Of a stretch of DNA of 33,542 nt, positions 7,085 to 16,391 are shown in pieces. Origin of the DNA: Nitrospinota bacterium. GTDB taxonomy: Bacteria; UBA8248. Within the stretch, counting starts at the first letter, position 1. Each line of letters begins with the position of its first letter. Where the stretch lies: positions 1 to 33,542 of the forward strand of contig JAPYQX010000003.1 of the NCBI GenBank assembly GCA_029937135.1, written 5' to 3'. A program made the translations under genes and the position numbers. Below the pieces are notes generated by a model, which saw only the letters and a list, made by a program, of their open reading frames with translations, ran no database searches and was not told the origin of the DNA.

Positions 7085-8425
7085 ATGAAAGGGGTTCTCT
7101 TGAGTGTCCGGATTTGCTTACCGATTATTTTATTGGCGGGGTTGGTTTTACCTGTCGATGTGCATTCCGCTCCCGGCGGGGGGCGAAGGAAGAGCCGTCC
7201 TCCCATCGTCTCCTTTGAAAAGGCGGTAAAACGGAGCGTTCGCAGCCGGCTCACCGTGGTGGGTACGATTAGGCCATTTCGTACTTCTGTTGTTGGCAGC
7301 GAAATCGAGGGGCAGGTGGATTTAGTTCCTCTTCGTGAAGGCGATCCCGTTGTTGCGGGTAAGACCATTATTGCGAGACTTCGCCGGACTGATCTTGAAC
7401 TCGGGAAGCGTGTCATAGCTGCGGAACTCGCTAAAGTCTATCAAGATTACCTTCGGCTTAAGAATGGAACGCGTCCGGAAGAAATAGAAACATACAGAGC
7501 GCGATTGTGGGAAAAAGAAGCTGAACTCAAGCGTGATGAACTTGAATTCAAACGCTCCGAGAGTTTGTTTAAAAGAAAAATTATCGACCAGGCTACCCTT
7601 GATCGGGCTGAAGCCAAGTATCAGATCAGTAAAAGTCAATACCTGGAAGAAAAAAGCGAGTTGCGTTTAGCTGAAATGGGGCCTCGACGGGAGGATATTG
7701 CCAAAGCTGCCGCCGAATTGGAAAGAGTACGAGCGGAAATTGTTCGATTGAAAGATTTGTTGTCCAAGACAATTATTCGCTCTCCTCTAACCGGTTTCCT
7801 GACTGAAAAATCGGTCGAGGTGGGACAGTGGGTGACCAAGGGCGGCCGCGTGGGCGAGGTGATCGAAATGCGCAAAGTCATCGTTCGGGCGCCGGTTTCT
7901 GAAAAGAAAATTTCTTTCGTGAATGTCGGGGACACCGCGCAGGTGAGGCTCGATGCCATTCCCGGACGGGTATTCACCGGGCGCATCGCCAGAATCATTC
8001 CCAAGGCGGATACCAAGAGCCGCACCTTCCCGGTGGAGGTCGAACTCGATAATACGAGCGACTTTGCGCTCAAGGCCGGAATGTTCGCCCGGATAATCAT
8101 GGAGTACGGCGCTCCGGTCCAGTCGGTTCTCATCCCGAAGGATGCCTTGTTGATCCGGCCGAGGGGGGCTTCGGTATTCATCTTCAATGAAGGGCGCGTC
8201 CGCGAGGTTTCCTTCAAGCCCGGCCGAAACGTGGATTCTTTCGTAGAGGTTCCCGGCGGGGAGATCAAGCCGGGGATGCGGGTGGTGGTCCAGGGAAATG
8301 AAAAACTTCGCAACGGAATGACAGTTCGCCTTCCGGGCCAGAGAAAAGGCGGCCCCGGCGGTAAAAAAGGGCGGGGAAAGAGGCCCGCGAAAAAAAGCGA
8401 AGACAATAAAGGGCGCCGGGGATGA
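7085..8425 (+). CDS. RND efflux periplasmic adaptor (HlyD/MFP family)
   Basis: 446-residue membrane fusion protein that would link an inner-membrane RND pump to an outer-membrane channel. A signal peptide (about residues 1-28, ending DVHSA) is followed by a biotinyl-lipoyl-like half-motif (GSEIEGQVDLVPLREGDPV), a long charged alpha-helical hairpin (about 105-235), the second lipoyl half (IIRSPLTGFLTEKSVEVGQW), a beta-barrel region, and a membrane-proximal domain. The C-terminal 35 residues are very basic and Gly/Lys-rich, an unusual tail. The start is ATG 7085; TTG at 7100 is an alternative because AAAGGGG lies just before it. The stop overlaps the next start as ATGA (8422-8425), so translation is probably coupled. 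The RND pump gene follows one gene later. Confidence 0.9.
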   Translation: MKGVLLSVRICLPIILLAGLVLPVDVHSAPGGGRRKSRPPIVSFEKAVKRSVRSRLTVVGTIRPFRTSVVGSEIEGQVDLVPLREGDPVVAGKTIIARLRRTDLELGKRVIAAELAKVYQDYLRLKNGTRPEEIETYRARLWEKEAELKRDELEFKRSESLFKRKIIDQATLDRAEAKYQISKSQYLEEKSELRLAEMGPRREDIAKAAAELERVRAEIVRLKDLLSKTIIRSPLTGFLTEKSVEVGQWVTKGGRVGEVIEMRKVIVRAPVSEKKISFVNVGDTAQVRLDAIPGRVFTGRIARIIPKADTKSRTFPVEVELDNTSDFALKAGMFARIIMEYGAPVQSVLIPKDALLIRPRGASVFIFNEGRVREVSFKPGRNVDSFVEVPGGEIKPGMRVVVQGNEKLRNGMTVRLPGQRKGGPGGKKGRGKRPAKKSEDNKGRRG

Positions 8426-9054
8426 ACGGAATTTTCCATGCGGGCGCCGGAGTTGTGATCGGCGGCCTGGCCCTCGGCGGGAATGCCACGTCGGCCGACT
8501 TTGCCATATGCGCGGTGGCGGGCACCGCTCCCGACTGGGACGCCATTCTCCTGGCTGTTCACAAGCCGCATTATCAGAACTATCACCGCACGGTGACCCA
8601 TGGATTTATCGGATTGACGGTTGGCGGGGTGTTGGCCGCCGCTGTTCTTTCTTAGTTCGGTTGGGAATTCAGGCATGCGATTTTACTTTGGCTGGTTGCG
8701 TCACTGGGGCATACGGTGAGCGATCTTTTTAATCGCTCGGGGGTGGCTCTTTTCTCGCCGATCAGCTGGGACCGGGTTCGGGTGCCGTTGGTATCGTGGG
8801 GCGATATGCCGTTGACGGTGGGCGCTGTGGCCCTGGCGATTTGGATGGTAATGATGCCGGAGACCGCGCGTTTGGCGTCGCTGGCGGGCCTGGCGGCCTA
8901 TGCGGCCTATTTGTTGAGGCGCAGAAGGAATCCAATGCTTTCAAATCCTGTAAGCCGGTGGTGGTTTCAAAAATTCAACGGCCCGGGTGGACCCTCCTCG
9001 GGCGGAGGGCCCGCCCTCTGGAAACCAACGGAAAGTCATGGAGCAGGTGGATGA
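8422..9054 (+). pseudogene. YdjM-like membrane metal-dependent hydrolase, interrupted by one in-frame TAG
   Basis: A 210-position frame from ATG 8422 to TGA 9054, broken once by TAG at 8653-8655. Both sides belong to the YdjM/DUF457 type of inner-membrane, putative metal-dependent hydrolase. Before the stop: an N-terminal GIFHAGAG segment, APDWDAI and the histidine motif YHRTVTHGFIG. After it, in the same phase: SLGHTVSDLFNRSGVALF and ISWDRVRVPL, which match the second half of the family (HxxxD, then a membrane-exit segment). Homology on both sides shows one gene, not two. It overlaps the adaptor stop (ATGA at 8422) and the RND start (ATGA at 9051), so it sits between them in a coupled operon. 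Nonsense mutation, consensus error and readthrough all remain possible. Confidence 0.75.
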
Positions 9055-12000
9055 ATATTCCGAAATGGTGTGTGAGCTACCCCGTGACGACGATGGTGGG
9101 GGTCATTATCGCTCTCCTGTTTGGTGGAATCAGCCTGAGCCGCATTCCGGTCCAGATGAAGCCCACCATCGACCGGCCGGTGATCACGGTGGAGACGAGA
9201 TACAAGGGCGCCGCTCCCCTGGAAGTCGAAGAAGAAGTCACCGAACCGATCGAACAAAAACTCACCTCGGTCGAAGGATTGACCCAGATGACTTCCAAAA
9301 GCGAAGAGGGCCGATCCAGGGTCATTCTGGAGTTCGACTGGGGGACGGATAAAGATATCGCCCGCCTGGACGTTTCCGAGAAAATGGGTCTGGTGCGCGA
9401 CCTTCCGGATGACACCGACCGGCCGACCATCAGGGCAGTGAACTCCGACGCCGAGGATTCCATCGCCTGGATTGTCATCGAGACGAGCCGGCCGATTAAC
9501 GAGGTGCGGGTTGTCGCCGACGATGTGATCAGGCCCAAGCTCGAGCGCGTGCCGGGTGTCGGAGCGGTGTTCATGTTCGGGGGTGAGGACCGGGAGGTCC
9601 GCGTCACGCTGGATTATGAAGCGATGAACGCGCGGGGGATCACGGTGAAGGCCCTGCGCGAAGCTCTTCTGAGAGAAAACCGGAATACCAAGGGCGGAAA
9701 AATCGACGAGGGCAAGCGGCGCTACGTCATCCGGACGGTGGGAAACTTCACCAAACTCGATCAGCTTCGCAACACGATTATCGCCCGACTCCCCGCCGGT
9801 CCCGTCTATCTCCGCGATTTCGCCAAGGTGCAATTCGACTATGAGGACCCGACGCGCCGGGTGCGGGTTTCGACGAAACCCACGATTGCTTTCAGCATCC
9901 GCCGCAGAACCGGCGCGAATACCATCGAGGTCATGGCGAAACTCAAGGAGACAATGAAGGAAGTCAACCGGATATATGATGGACGTGATATCAAACTCCG
10001 CCAGGTGTACGACGAGACGGATTACATTCATCAATCCCGCGGGTTGGTGATCAACAATATTCATATCGGCGGCGCGCTCGCCGTCGGCGTTCTTCTCCTT
10101 TTCCTCGGCAGCATTTCCAGCGTGGTCATCATCGCGATAGCGATTCCGGTCGCTATGATTTCCACGTTTATATTTATATTCCTTCTCGGCCGCTCGATTA
10201 ACATCATCTCCCTCGCGGGGCTCGCCTTCGCGGTGGGTATGGTCGTGGACAATTCAATCGTCGTTCTGGAAAACATTTACCGCCACCGCGAAATGGGGAA
10301 GGATCGGTGGCAAGCGGCGGTGGACGGCGGGGTCGAGGTCTGGGGAGCGGTGCTGGCCTCGACGCTGACGACCTTGGCGGTGTTTCTGCCCGTGATATTC
10401 GTTCAGGACGAAACGGGGCAACTCTTCCGCGACATCGCCATCGCCATCAGCGTGGCCGTGGGGCTTTCCCTGATCGTTTCGATCTCGGTGGTGCCGATGC
10501 TGAGTTCGCGCATGCTCAGGATGTCGAAGGAGGAATCCCTGCTTTCCCGTCTCATCTCGTTCACCGGAATATACTGGTTTGGCCGTGTTTTCCGGGATCG
10601 CTTCGTCGCTCTCGTCACATGGTTGATGAGGGGCATGGTGTTCCGCCTGTTCATCGCCTCGGCGCTGACGGCGACTTCGATTTTCCTGGCGTGGTATTTT
10701 TTCCCACCAATCGATTATTTACCCAAGGGCAACCGGAACCTTTTGTTCATATTCCTCAGAACCCCGCCCGGTCTTAATCTCGACCAGATGGACAAAATCA
10801 TGGGCAAGCTCGAAGGCCGGCTGAAGAACGTGAAGGAGGCGGACCGTTTCTTCGCGGTGATTCGGCCGGTGAATCCCCTCCTGGGTCTCATCGCCAAGAA
10901 GGAATATTCGGATCAGGAATCGATGCGAAAACTGGTTCGGAAACTGTTCGGGGTGGTCCAGGGATTTCCGGGGATCAAGGGATTCGTGACCCAGGTGTCG
11001 CTGTTCAGGCGGAGGGGGTCCGGGTTCATCGGGGGAATTAATCTACAGGTGGATGTCACGGGGGACAGTCTCGAGGAGATACAGCGGATTGCCGGCGAGG
11101 TGGCGGCGAAGTCGAGAAAGCTTTCGGGCGTTCGATTCGTGAACAGCAGCTTCGACCTGGGCAACCCCGAACTCCAGGTGCATGTGGACCGGGAAAAGGC
11201 GGCGGACCTAGGGCTGTCGGTGACGGAGCTGGGCGATATCGTCGAGACCCTGGTGAATGGCACCCGGTCCGGAATTTTCCGCGATCAGGGCAAAGAGCTC
11301 GATATCGTCCTCCGCGACTCGAAGGAGAAATTCACGCGCACCCAGGAACTCTCCCAAATCACGATTTACACCCCCGACGGCCGCTCGGTTCAGCTCGGCG
11401 ATATCGCCGAGATCCGGCAGGTGCTGGGTCCGACGAAAATCGAGCACATCGACCGTGATCGCTCGGTGAAGCTGACCGTCAACCTCGACGATACGCTCCC
11501 CCTCCAGGTGGCCATCGAGCGGATACGGCGCGACGTGATCGATCCGATCCGGGCGAAGCTTCCCCTCGGCTACTCGGTCGAGGTGGGGGGGCGCGCGAAG
11601 GATCTCGAGCGCACCTGGGACGCCCTCAAGTGGTCGTTCCTCCTCGCGCTCGTGATCACCTATCTTCTGATGGCCTCGCTGTTCGAGGCCTGGAGCTATC
11701 CGCTCATCATCATGTTCAGCGTGCCCCTGGCCTCGACGGGCGGAGTGCTGGCGATAAGCTTCATGAACTCGATCGAACCCTCGGTGAAGATGGACACGCT
11801 GGCGATGCTTGGGTTCATCATCTTGACGGGAATTGTCGTGAACAACGCAATCCTTCTCGTCCATCAGGCGCTGAATCACTTCCGGGGCGGGATGCCGATG
11901 CGTGAGGCGATTCTCGAGAGCGTCCGCGACCGCATGCGCCCGATATTCATGACGATGACAACGACCGTCTTGGGGATGCTGCCCCTTGTGGTCTCATCGG

Positions 12001-12269
12001 GCTCGGGGAGCGAGCTCTACCGCGGGCTGGGCGCGGCCGTACTCGGAGGTCTTGCCACCTCGACGGTCTTCACCCTGCTCCTGATTCCCGTGGTTTTCTC
12101 GCTGTGGGTGGATTTCCAGGAAAAGTTCATGCCCGCGAGTGTCAACGCCATCTCGCGCGGCGGGGTAAACGGATATCCCGGCGAGGCCGGGCTCTCCTGG
12201 GGCGGCAACGGCGCCGCCGCCGGCAAGGAAGCCGGCGAGATCCTGCCCGGAGCCAATCCGGAAAACTAG
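9051..12269 (+). CDS. RND-family efflux pump inner-membrane transporter (HAE1/AcrB-like)
   Basis: 1072-residue proton-driven RND pump, the normal length for AcrB-type transporters, which trimerise in the inner membrane and pass substrates to the adaptor and an outer-membrane channel. The first membrane helix is near residues 10-30, followed by a large periplasmic porter domain, a block of six helices, a second porter domain and a terminal helix block. The TM4 region reads GMVVDNSIVVLENIYRH at about residue 395: it has the Asp of the proton relay, with Asn in place of AcrB's second Asp, as in many HAE1 pumps. The ATG at 9051 was chosen because it overlaps the upstream stop as ATGA and GGAG lies just before it; the open frame extends to 8796. 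No outer-membrane channel gene is in the window. Substrate unknown. Confidence 0.92.
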   Translation: MNIPKWCVSYPVTTMVGVIIALLFGGISLSRIPVQMKPTIDRPVITVETRYKGAAPLEVEEEVTEPIEQKLTSVEGLTQMTSKSEEGRSRVILEFDWGTDKDIARLDVSEKMGLVRDLPDDTDRPTIRAVNSDAEDSIAWIVIETSRPINEVRVVADDVIRPKLERVPGVGAVFMFGGEDREVRVTLDYEAMNARGITVKALREALLRENRNTKGGKIDEGKRRYVIRTVGNFTKLDQLRNTIIARLPAGPVYLRDFAKVQFDYEDPTRRVRVSTKPTIAFSIRRRTGANTIEVMAKLKETMKEVNRIYDGRDIKLRQVYDETDYIHQSRGLVINNIHIGGALAVGVLLLFLGSISSVVIIAIAIPVAMISTFIFIFLLGRSINIISLAGLAFAVGMVVDNSIVVLENIYRHREMGKDRWQAAVDGGVEVWGAVLASTLTTLAVFLPVIFVQDETGQLFRDIAIAISVAVGLSLIVSISVVPMLSSRMLRMSKEESLLSRLISFTGIYWFGRVFRDRFVALVTWLMRGMVFRLFIASALTATSIFLAWYFFPPIDYLPKGNRNLLFIFLRTPPGLNLDQMDKIMGKLEGRLKNVKEADRFFAVIRPVNPLLGLIAKKEYSDQESMRKLVRKLFGVVQGFPGIKGFVTQVSLFRRRGSGFIGGINLQVDVTGDSLEEIQRIAGEVAAKSRKLSGVRFVNSSFDLGNPELQVHVDREKAADLGLSVTELGDIVETLVNGTRSGIFRDQGKELDIVLRDSKEKFTRTQELSQITIYTPDGRSVQLGDIAEIRQVLGPTKIEHIDRDRSVKLTVNLDDTLPLQVAIERIRRDVIDPIRAKLPLGYSVEVGGRAKDLERTWDALKWSFLLALVITYLLMASLFEAWSYPLIIMFSVPLASTGGVLAISFMNSIEPSVKMDTLAMLGFIILTGIVVNNAILLVHQALNHFRGGMPMREAILESVRDRMRPIFMTMTTTVLGMLPLVVSSGSGSELYRGLGAAVLGGLATSTVFTLLLIPVVFSLWVDFQEKFMPASVNAISRGGVNGYPGEAGLSWGGNGAAAGKEAGEILPGANPEN

Positions 12270-12279
12270 CCGATAGGGG

Positions 12280-12300
12280 AGGGGATTCTGTTCCCCTTTT
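12280..12300 (+). terminator. Rho-independent terminator after the RND pump gene
   Basis: AGGGGA (12280-12285) and TCCCCT (12292-12297) form a 6-bp stem with a 6-base loop, followed by T's to 12300. It starts 11 bases after the RND stop codon and fits the end of the efflux operon. Confidence 0.65.
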
Positions 12301-12303
12301 GAA

Positions 12304-12361
12304 GTCATTCCGAGCCCTTCGGCTGCGCTCATGATAGGCTCCGCGATGAAATCCGCTGGCC
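12304..12361. repeat. Dispersed intergenic repeat, copy 1
   Basis: About 58 bases beginning GTCATTCCGAGCCCTTC and containing AGGCTCCGCGATGAA, closely matched by copy 2 at 29734-29790 (17 identical bases at the start, then scattered differences and one indel). Both copies lie between convergently ending genes. The GAGC...GCTC core could form a small hairpin. Related CATTCCGAG-type intergenic repeats are widespread in environmental genomes (general knowledge). A looser TGTCATCCTGAG fragment lies nearby at 12422. Confidence 0.7.
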
Positions 12362-12515
12362 GGGCTCAGTCCTCTTTCCCATTCAGGCAGATTCCTGGCT
12401 GGCGCTCGGAAAGACAAATCTTTGTCATCCTGAGTCCCGTGTTTATTGATTGCGCGCGAGGGCTTTAGTTGGGGCGGAGCAAGGGGGGGTCCAGAATTTC
12501 GGGGCCGATATGGGT

Positions 12516-13319
12516 TTAGATTTGGTCTTCGTTTTTCTTGAGAAATGATTCCGCCGCGGCGTTCCATTCCTCGTGGCTCCTGCGGTAGCTGTAGTGCCCA
12601 CCTTCTTCTAGCACCACGAGTTCTGACCCCTCGATGTATCCCTGTAGCTCTTGTGCGAAATAGGGAGGCGTCAGTGCGTCGTCTTTCGCCGCGATGATCA
12701 GGGAGGGCTTGTTAATTTTCGTTAGCTCCTCTTTCCGGTCGTGGGCCAGCGTCATGTCGAGCCGCGCGACGAGGACTTCCACCGGGGCGATAGTCGCCTT
12801 CTGGCGTTCCTCAAGCTCCAGGAGGTTTTCGTACATGTTGTGAAACTGGGTCGCCCCGCAGGTCCACAGCGAACTGAATTTAATGTATTCCTCGGTTCCG
12901 TAAGCCTGGGCAATCTGCTTGCGCGAGGTCTGAAGCCGAGTCATATAGGGGTCCGCCCTGGTCCAGGTATTCGTGAAGATGCAGCAGCGCAGGCGGTCCG
13001 GGTAATCGAGCGCGAGATTCTGAAGGACGCATCCCCCCGTGGAGGTTCCCGCGACGTGGGCTTTTTCGATACCCAGCGCATCGAGCAGCCCCACCGCGTC
13101 CCTCGCGATCAGCTCCGTCGAGTAGGCGTTTTCGGGCTTGTCGCTCTCCCCCGTTCCCCGGTGATCAAAGGTGATGCATCTGTAATTCTTCGAAAAATGG
13201 GGAATCTGAAAATCCCAGGCGTTGAGCAGGCCCATCAGGCCCGGGATGAACAAAAAAGGATCTCCCTCGCCAGTGTCCGTGTAGTTCAGACTCAACTCTC
13301 CTGCCTTGATTCTGGGCAT
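12516..13319 (-). CDS. Alpha/beta-fold hydrolase
   Basis: 267-residue alpha/beta hydrolase of the lactonase/esterase size class. The visible triad is Ser93 in the nucleophile elbow AGTSTGGC, Asp214 (AAKDDALTPP) and His242 (EEGGHYSY). The oxyanion-hole region reads FIPGLMG, and FDHRGTGESD is the usual strand-4 motif. The closest type by eye is the 3-oxoadipate enol-lactonase/RutD-like group, but the substrate is not determined. It is the last gene of the minus-strand uptake block, 16 bases after the Gfo/Idh/MocA gene, so it probably acts on the same imported compound or its product. The start is ATG with only a weak GAGA upstream, which suits translation coupled to the preceding gene. Confidence 0.88.
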   Translation of the reverse strand: MPRIKAGELSLNYTDTGEGDPFLFIPGLMGLLNAWDFQIPHFSKNYRCITFDHRGTGESDKPENAYSTELIARDAVGLLDALGIEKAHVAGTSTGGCVLQNLALDYPDRLRCCIFTNTWTRADPYMTRLQTSRKQIAQAYGTEEYIKFSSLWTCGATQFHNMYENLLELEERQKATIAPVEVLVARLDMTLAHDRKEELTKINKPSLIIAAKDDALTPPYFAQELQGYIEGSELVVLEEGGHYSYRRSHEEWNAAAESFLKKNEDQI

Positions 13320-13335
13320 TGATGGTCTCTATCGG

Positions 13336-14352
13336 TTATTCGCCGGACTCGAGAACTTCGGCGACCTCGACTCGCCGGCCTTCCGAGGCCGATTTGATTC
13401 CCGCCTGAATGACGGCGAGCGATTCGGTGGCCCGGAGGGGACCCACCTCGGGCTCCCCGCTGCTTCGGATGCAGTGAGCGAACTCCTCGAGCTCCTCCCG
13501 GATGGTGTCGTTTTTTTCGAACGGAATCTTCTCCGGCCCCTCGCTTCCCCGGGTCAGGTAGCGGAGTCCCCCGAACAGATCGTAGTAGGCCGTTGCCAGC
13601 TTTCCGTAAATATTCATCAGATAGTACTCCGAAGCCGAGGCATAGCTTGCCGAAAGAATCGACTGGGCCCCGTTCTGGTGCTCCATCAGAAGATTGGCCA
13701 CGTCGGGGTTGTCTCCCGGAAGGACAAGCTGCGCCGAGCGCGCGGAGACCGCTATGACAGGTCCCATTAAAAATTCGAGAACATCGACGTAATGAATCCC
13801 GATCTGGAGCATCACCCCGCCCGGCATCCCGGCGGCCGTGTAGCGCCAGGAGGACAGGTCGAACTGACCCTCCCGGTCACGGCTGATGTTGGCCTCGGCC
13901 TGGACGAGTTGTCCGAACTTTCCGTCGTCGATTTGTTTTTTAATCCACCGGAACTGATTCTCACGCCGCCTTTGGTAGCCGATGGCGGCGATGATGCCCG
14001 CCTCATCGCAGATGCGCGCGATTTCCAATCCATCGGCGATGGTGTTGGCGATGGGCTTGTCCAGGAATATGTGTTTGCCCGCTTTTGCCGCGGCCCCGGT
14101 GGTGTCCAGGTGGACGTGGTTCGGCGTCGTATTGATGATGGCCTCGATGGAAGAATCTCCGAGGATTTCCTCGTAGCTTTCCGCCGTCCTGCAACCGTAT
14201 TTTTCGGCGAAGGCCGATCTCTTTTCCGGCGAGCGGGTGAAACAGGCTACGATTTCGATTTTGTCCGACCGCTGAATCGCGTCGGCCAGAACGTCCGACC
14301 ACCACCCCATTCCGAGGGAGGCGACGCGGAGGGGATCTGAACTCAATTCCAA
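13336..14352 (-). CDS. Gfo/Idh/MocA-family NAD(P)-dependent oxidoreductase
   Basis: 338-residue oxidoreductase. The N-terminal Rossmann domain has ASLGMGWWSDVLADA instead of a strict GxGxxG, then NTTPNHVH and the conserved DKPIAN with Lys99. The C-terminal domain carries GGVMLQIGIHYVDVLEFLMG with His187, the usual catalytic His position. The family oxidises sugars, inositols and related hydroxy compounds. The gene begins with TTG at 14352; a second in-frame TTG at 14346 has better spacing from AGGAG and may be the true start. It lies 31 bases after tctA and 16 before the hydrolase gene, in one transcription unit. In this context it probably oxidises a hydroxyl of the transported acid; this is inference from position. 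Confidence 0.88.
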   Translation of the reverse strand: MELSSDPLRVASLGMGWWSDVLADAIQRSDKIEIVACFTRSPEKRSAFAEKYGCRTAESYEEILGDSSIEAIINTTPNHVHLDTTGAAAKAGKHIFLDKPIANTIADGLEIARICDEAGIIAAIGYQRRRENQFRWIKKQIDDGKFGQLVQAEANISRDREGQFDLSSWRYTAAGMPGGVMLQIGIHYVDVLEFLMGPVIAVSARSAQLVLPGDNPDVANLLMEHQNGAQSILSASYASASEYYLMNIYGKLATAYYDLFGGLRYLTRGSEGPEKIPFEKNDTIREELEEFAHCIRSSGEPEVGPLRATESLAVIQAGIKSASEGRRVEVAEVLESGE

Positions 14353-14383
14353 GTCTCCTTAATTATTATGACGCCTGCTCGAC

Positions 14384-15892
14384 TTATTTCAGTGCCTGTA
14401 CGGCAACTGCTCTTTTCTTGCGTTTTTCGCTAATAAACGGCCAGGCGATCGACACGACCGAAAGGCAGAGGAAAAATACACTGAAAGGCGATGTGAAGAA
14501 AACCGTAACGTCCCCTCTCGAAGCGGTCAGCGATACCCGCAGGTGTTCTTCGAGCTGTTTGCCGAGGACAAGCGCCAAAAGAAGGGGAACAACCGGAATC
14601 CGGAGCCACTGCATCGAGATGCCCAGAAGACCGAAAAAAAACATGACGTACACGTCGAAGAACGAATTTCTGAGGGAATAGCTCCCGATGATGCAAAGAA
14701 GAGCGATTGTCGGCAGGAGGATCGATTTGGGAGTCGCAAGGACCTTGACCAGGAGGCGTAGACTCGAAAGCGCGACGATAAGCGTGAAAATATTCGCCCA
14801 GAAGAACGAGAAGATGATGGTGTAGGCGAAATCCGCCTGCTCCATGAATAGCAGTGGACCCGGAGCGAGGCCGTGGACCAGGAGGGCGCCGATGAGGATG
14901 GCCGTTACCGGATCGCCGGGTATTCCGAGCGTCATCATGGGGATGAGCGCCCCGCCCGTTACCGCGTTGTTCGCGGCTTCCGGGGCCGCGATGCCCTCGA
15001 TGGTTCCTGTTCCGAATTTATCGGGATGGTCGCTCATTTTTTTGGCATAATCGTAGCTGATGAAGGCGGCGATGGGGCCTCCCGCCCCCGGAAGAATTCC
15101 GATGAAGGTCCCGATGACCGCGCCGATGGCGGCCGGAACCCGCATCGCTCTGAAATCGGCCAGGGAGGGGATGATTTTTCCGAAATGTGAATCGGCGTGA
15201 AACGAGCCCCCTCTTTTCACGATATCGATCAGATTGTCCATGAGCTGGGGAATGGCGAAAAGTCCGATCATGGCGGTCAGGAAATGAATCCCCGAGAGCA
15301 TGTTGGGATCCCCGAAGGTGAACCGGGGATTTCCCATGATGGGGTCCTGCCCGATGGTGACGAGAATGAGGCCGATGGTAGCCGACAGGAGGCCCTTGAT
15401 CAGTGATTTGGTGGCGAAACTGCATATGACGGTCATGCCGAAAAAGACCAGGCTGAAAAGGTCCGGGGCCCGGAACTGGAGTGCCAGCTCGGCAAGGCTC
15501 GGCGCGATGAAATAGAGGCAAGCGAAACTGAAAATACCGCCTGCGAAGCTGGAGATGATAGAGGTGCCCAGCGCCAGGCCCGCTTCCCCGCGCATCGCCA
15601 TGGGATGGCCGTCCAGCGCCGTGGCCGAGGCCGACGGCGTACCGGGGATGTTGAGGAGGATTGCCGAGAAGCTTCCGCCCATCATTCCGCCCGCGTAGAG
15701 GCCCAGAAGGAGCGAAATCGAAATCGCCGGCTCGAGAACAAATGTCAGGGGCAAAACGATAATGATTCCCGCGCTGATGGTCATGCCGGGGATCATTCCC
15801 ACCGTCAGGCCGAGCAAAGAGCCGATGGCCGTGCCGATAAGGCTGGTCGGCATGGTCGATTGCATGAATCCTTGGTAGATGTCGGGGTTCAT
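14384..15892 (-). CDS. tctA: Tripartite tricarboxylate transporter large membrane subunit TctA
   Basis: 502-residue, roughly 12-helix TctA permease, the large membrane subunit of the tripartite tricarboxylate transporter (TTT), which works with TctB and the periplasmic binding protein TctC to import carboxylates by ion-coupled transport. Family motifs are clear: GLTVGMIPGMTISAG near the N terminus, GGSFSAILLNIPGTPSA, GIAAPEAANNAVTGGALIP and TLGIPGDPVTAIL. Length is typical. The ATG at 15892 was chosen over the open frame to 15988 because it lies four bases after the tctB stop and gives the usual MNPDIYQGF start region. It is followed 31 bases later by the oxidoreductase gene. The substrate is not evident; TTT systems carry citrate, terephthalate and many other acids. 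Confidence 0.93.
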   Translation of the reverse strand: MNPDIYQGFMQSTMPTSLIGTAIGSLLGLTVGMIPGMTISAGIIIVLPLTFVLEPAISISLLLGLYAGGMMGGSFSAILLNIPGTPSASATALDGHPMAMRGEAGLALGTSIISSFAGGIFSFACLYFIAPSLAELALQFRAPDLFSLVFFGMTVICSFATKSLIKGLLSATIGLILVTIGQDPIMGNPRFTFGDPNMLSGIHFLTAMIGLFAIPQLMDNLIDIVKRGGSFHADSHFGKIIPSLADFRAMRVPAAIGAVIGTFIGILPGAGGPIAAFISYDYAKKMSDHPDKFGTGTIEGIAAPEAANNAVTGGALIPMMTLGIPGDPVTAILIGALLVHGLAPGPLLFMEQADFAYTIIFSFFWANIFTLIVALSSLRLLVKVLATPKSILLPTIALLCIIGSYSLRNSFFDVYVMFFFGLLGISMQWLRIPVVPLLLALVLGKQLEEHLRVSLTASRGDVTVFFTSPFSVFFLCLSVVSIAWPFISEKRKKRAVAVQALK

Positions 15893-15896
15893 GGCC

Positions 15897-16352
15897 TCAG
15901 TCCAGTAAACTCCCCGGCGGAAGAAGGATGAGGAATCCTTCGCGGAACAGATAAAAAAGGACAACGGGAACCGCAATCGAGAAGGCAATCACCCAGAGCG
16001 GCCTCCGCTCGCCCGAGACCACCATCAAACCGGCGAAAAACAGAATTCCGCTCACCAAGAACCCCAGCCACGGGAGAAGGATCACGGTGATTAAAAACAG
16101 ACCGAGCCCCGCGGCGGGATAGAAAAGATGTTCGGTTTTCTCGGAGAATACCGGCTCGTCGGTGTCCAGTTTCAGGCTCTTGAAAAACCAGGCGCCCGAA
16201 AGGACCAACAAAAAAACAGTGAGAATCATCGGGACAAACGGGGGCCCCGGCGTGTTCGGCAGCGTGCGCTCGGGAAGCCGGGTCGTGAGGAACCCGTACA
16301 AGAGCCCGAAGAGGATCAGGAACAAAGAGGCGCCGATATTTTTTATTCGCAT
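15897..16352 (-). CDS. tctB: Tripartite tricarboxylate transporter small membrane subunit TctB
   Basis: 151-residue protein with four membrane helices (about residues 6-25, 39-57, 78-110 as a pair, and 120-140), the TctB size and topology. The N terminus MRIKNIGASLFLILFGLLYG and the internal LPNTPGPPFVPM match the family pattern of a Pro/Gly-rich loop after the first helix. The ATG at 16352 is preceded by GGCGGA and was preferred over upstream in-frame codons up to 16418, which run into the hairpin region. It is separated from tctC by about 100 bases containing a strong stem-loop, and is only four bases from tctA. Confidence 0.88.
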   Translation of the reverse strand: MRIKNIGASLFLILFGLLYGFLTTRLPERTLPNTPGPPFVPMILTVFLLVLSGAWFFKSLKLDTDEPVFSEKTEHLFYPAAGLGLFLITVILLPWLGFLVSGILFFAGLMVVSGERRPLWVIAFSIAVPVVLFYLFREGFLILLPPGSLLD

Positions 16353-16391
16353 GATTCCGCCACCGAATTTTTCGTCTCTATTGTCCCATGC

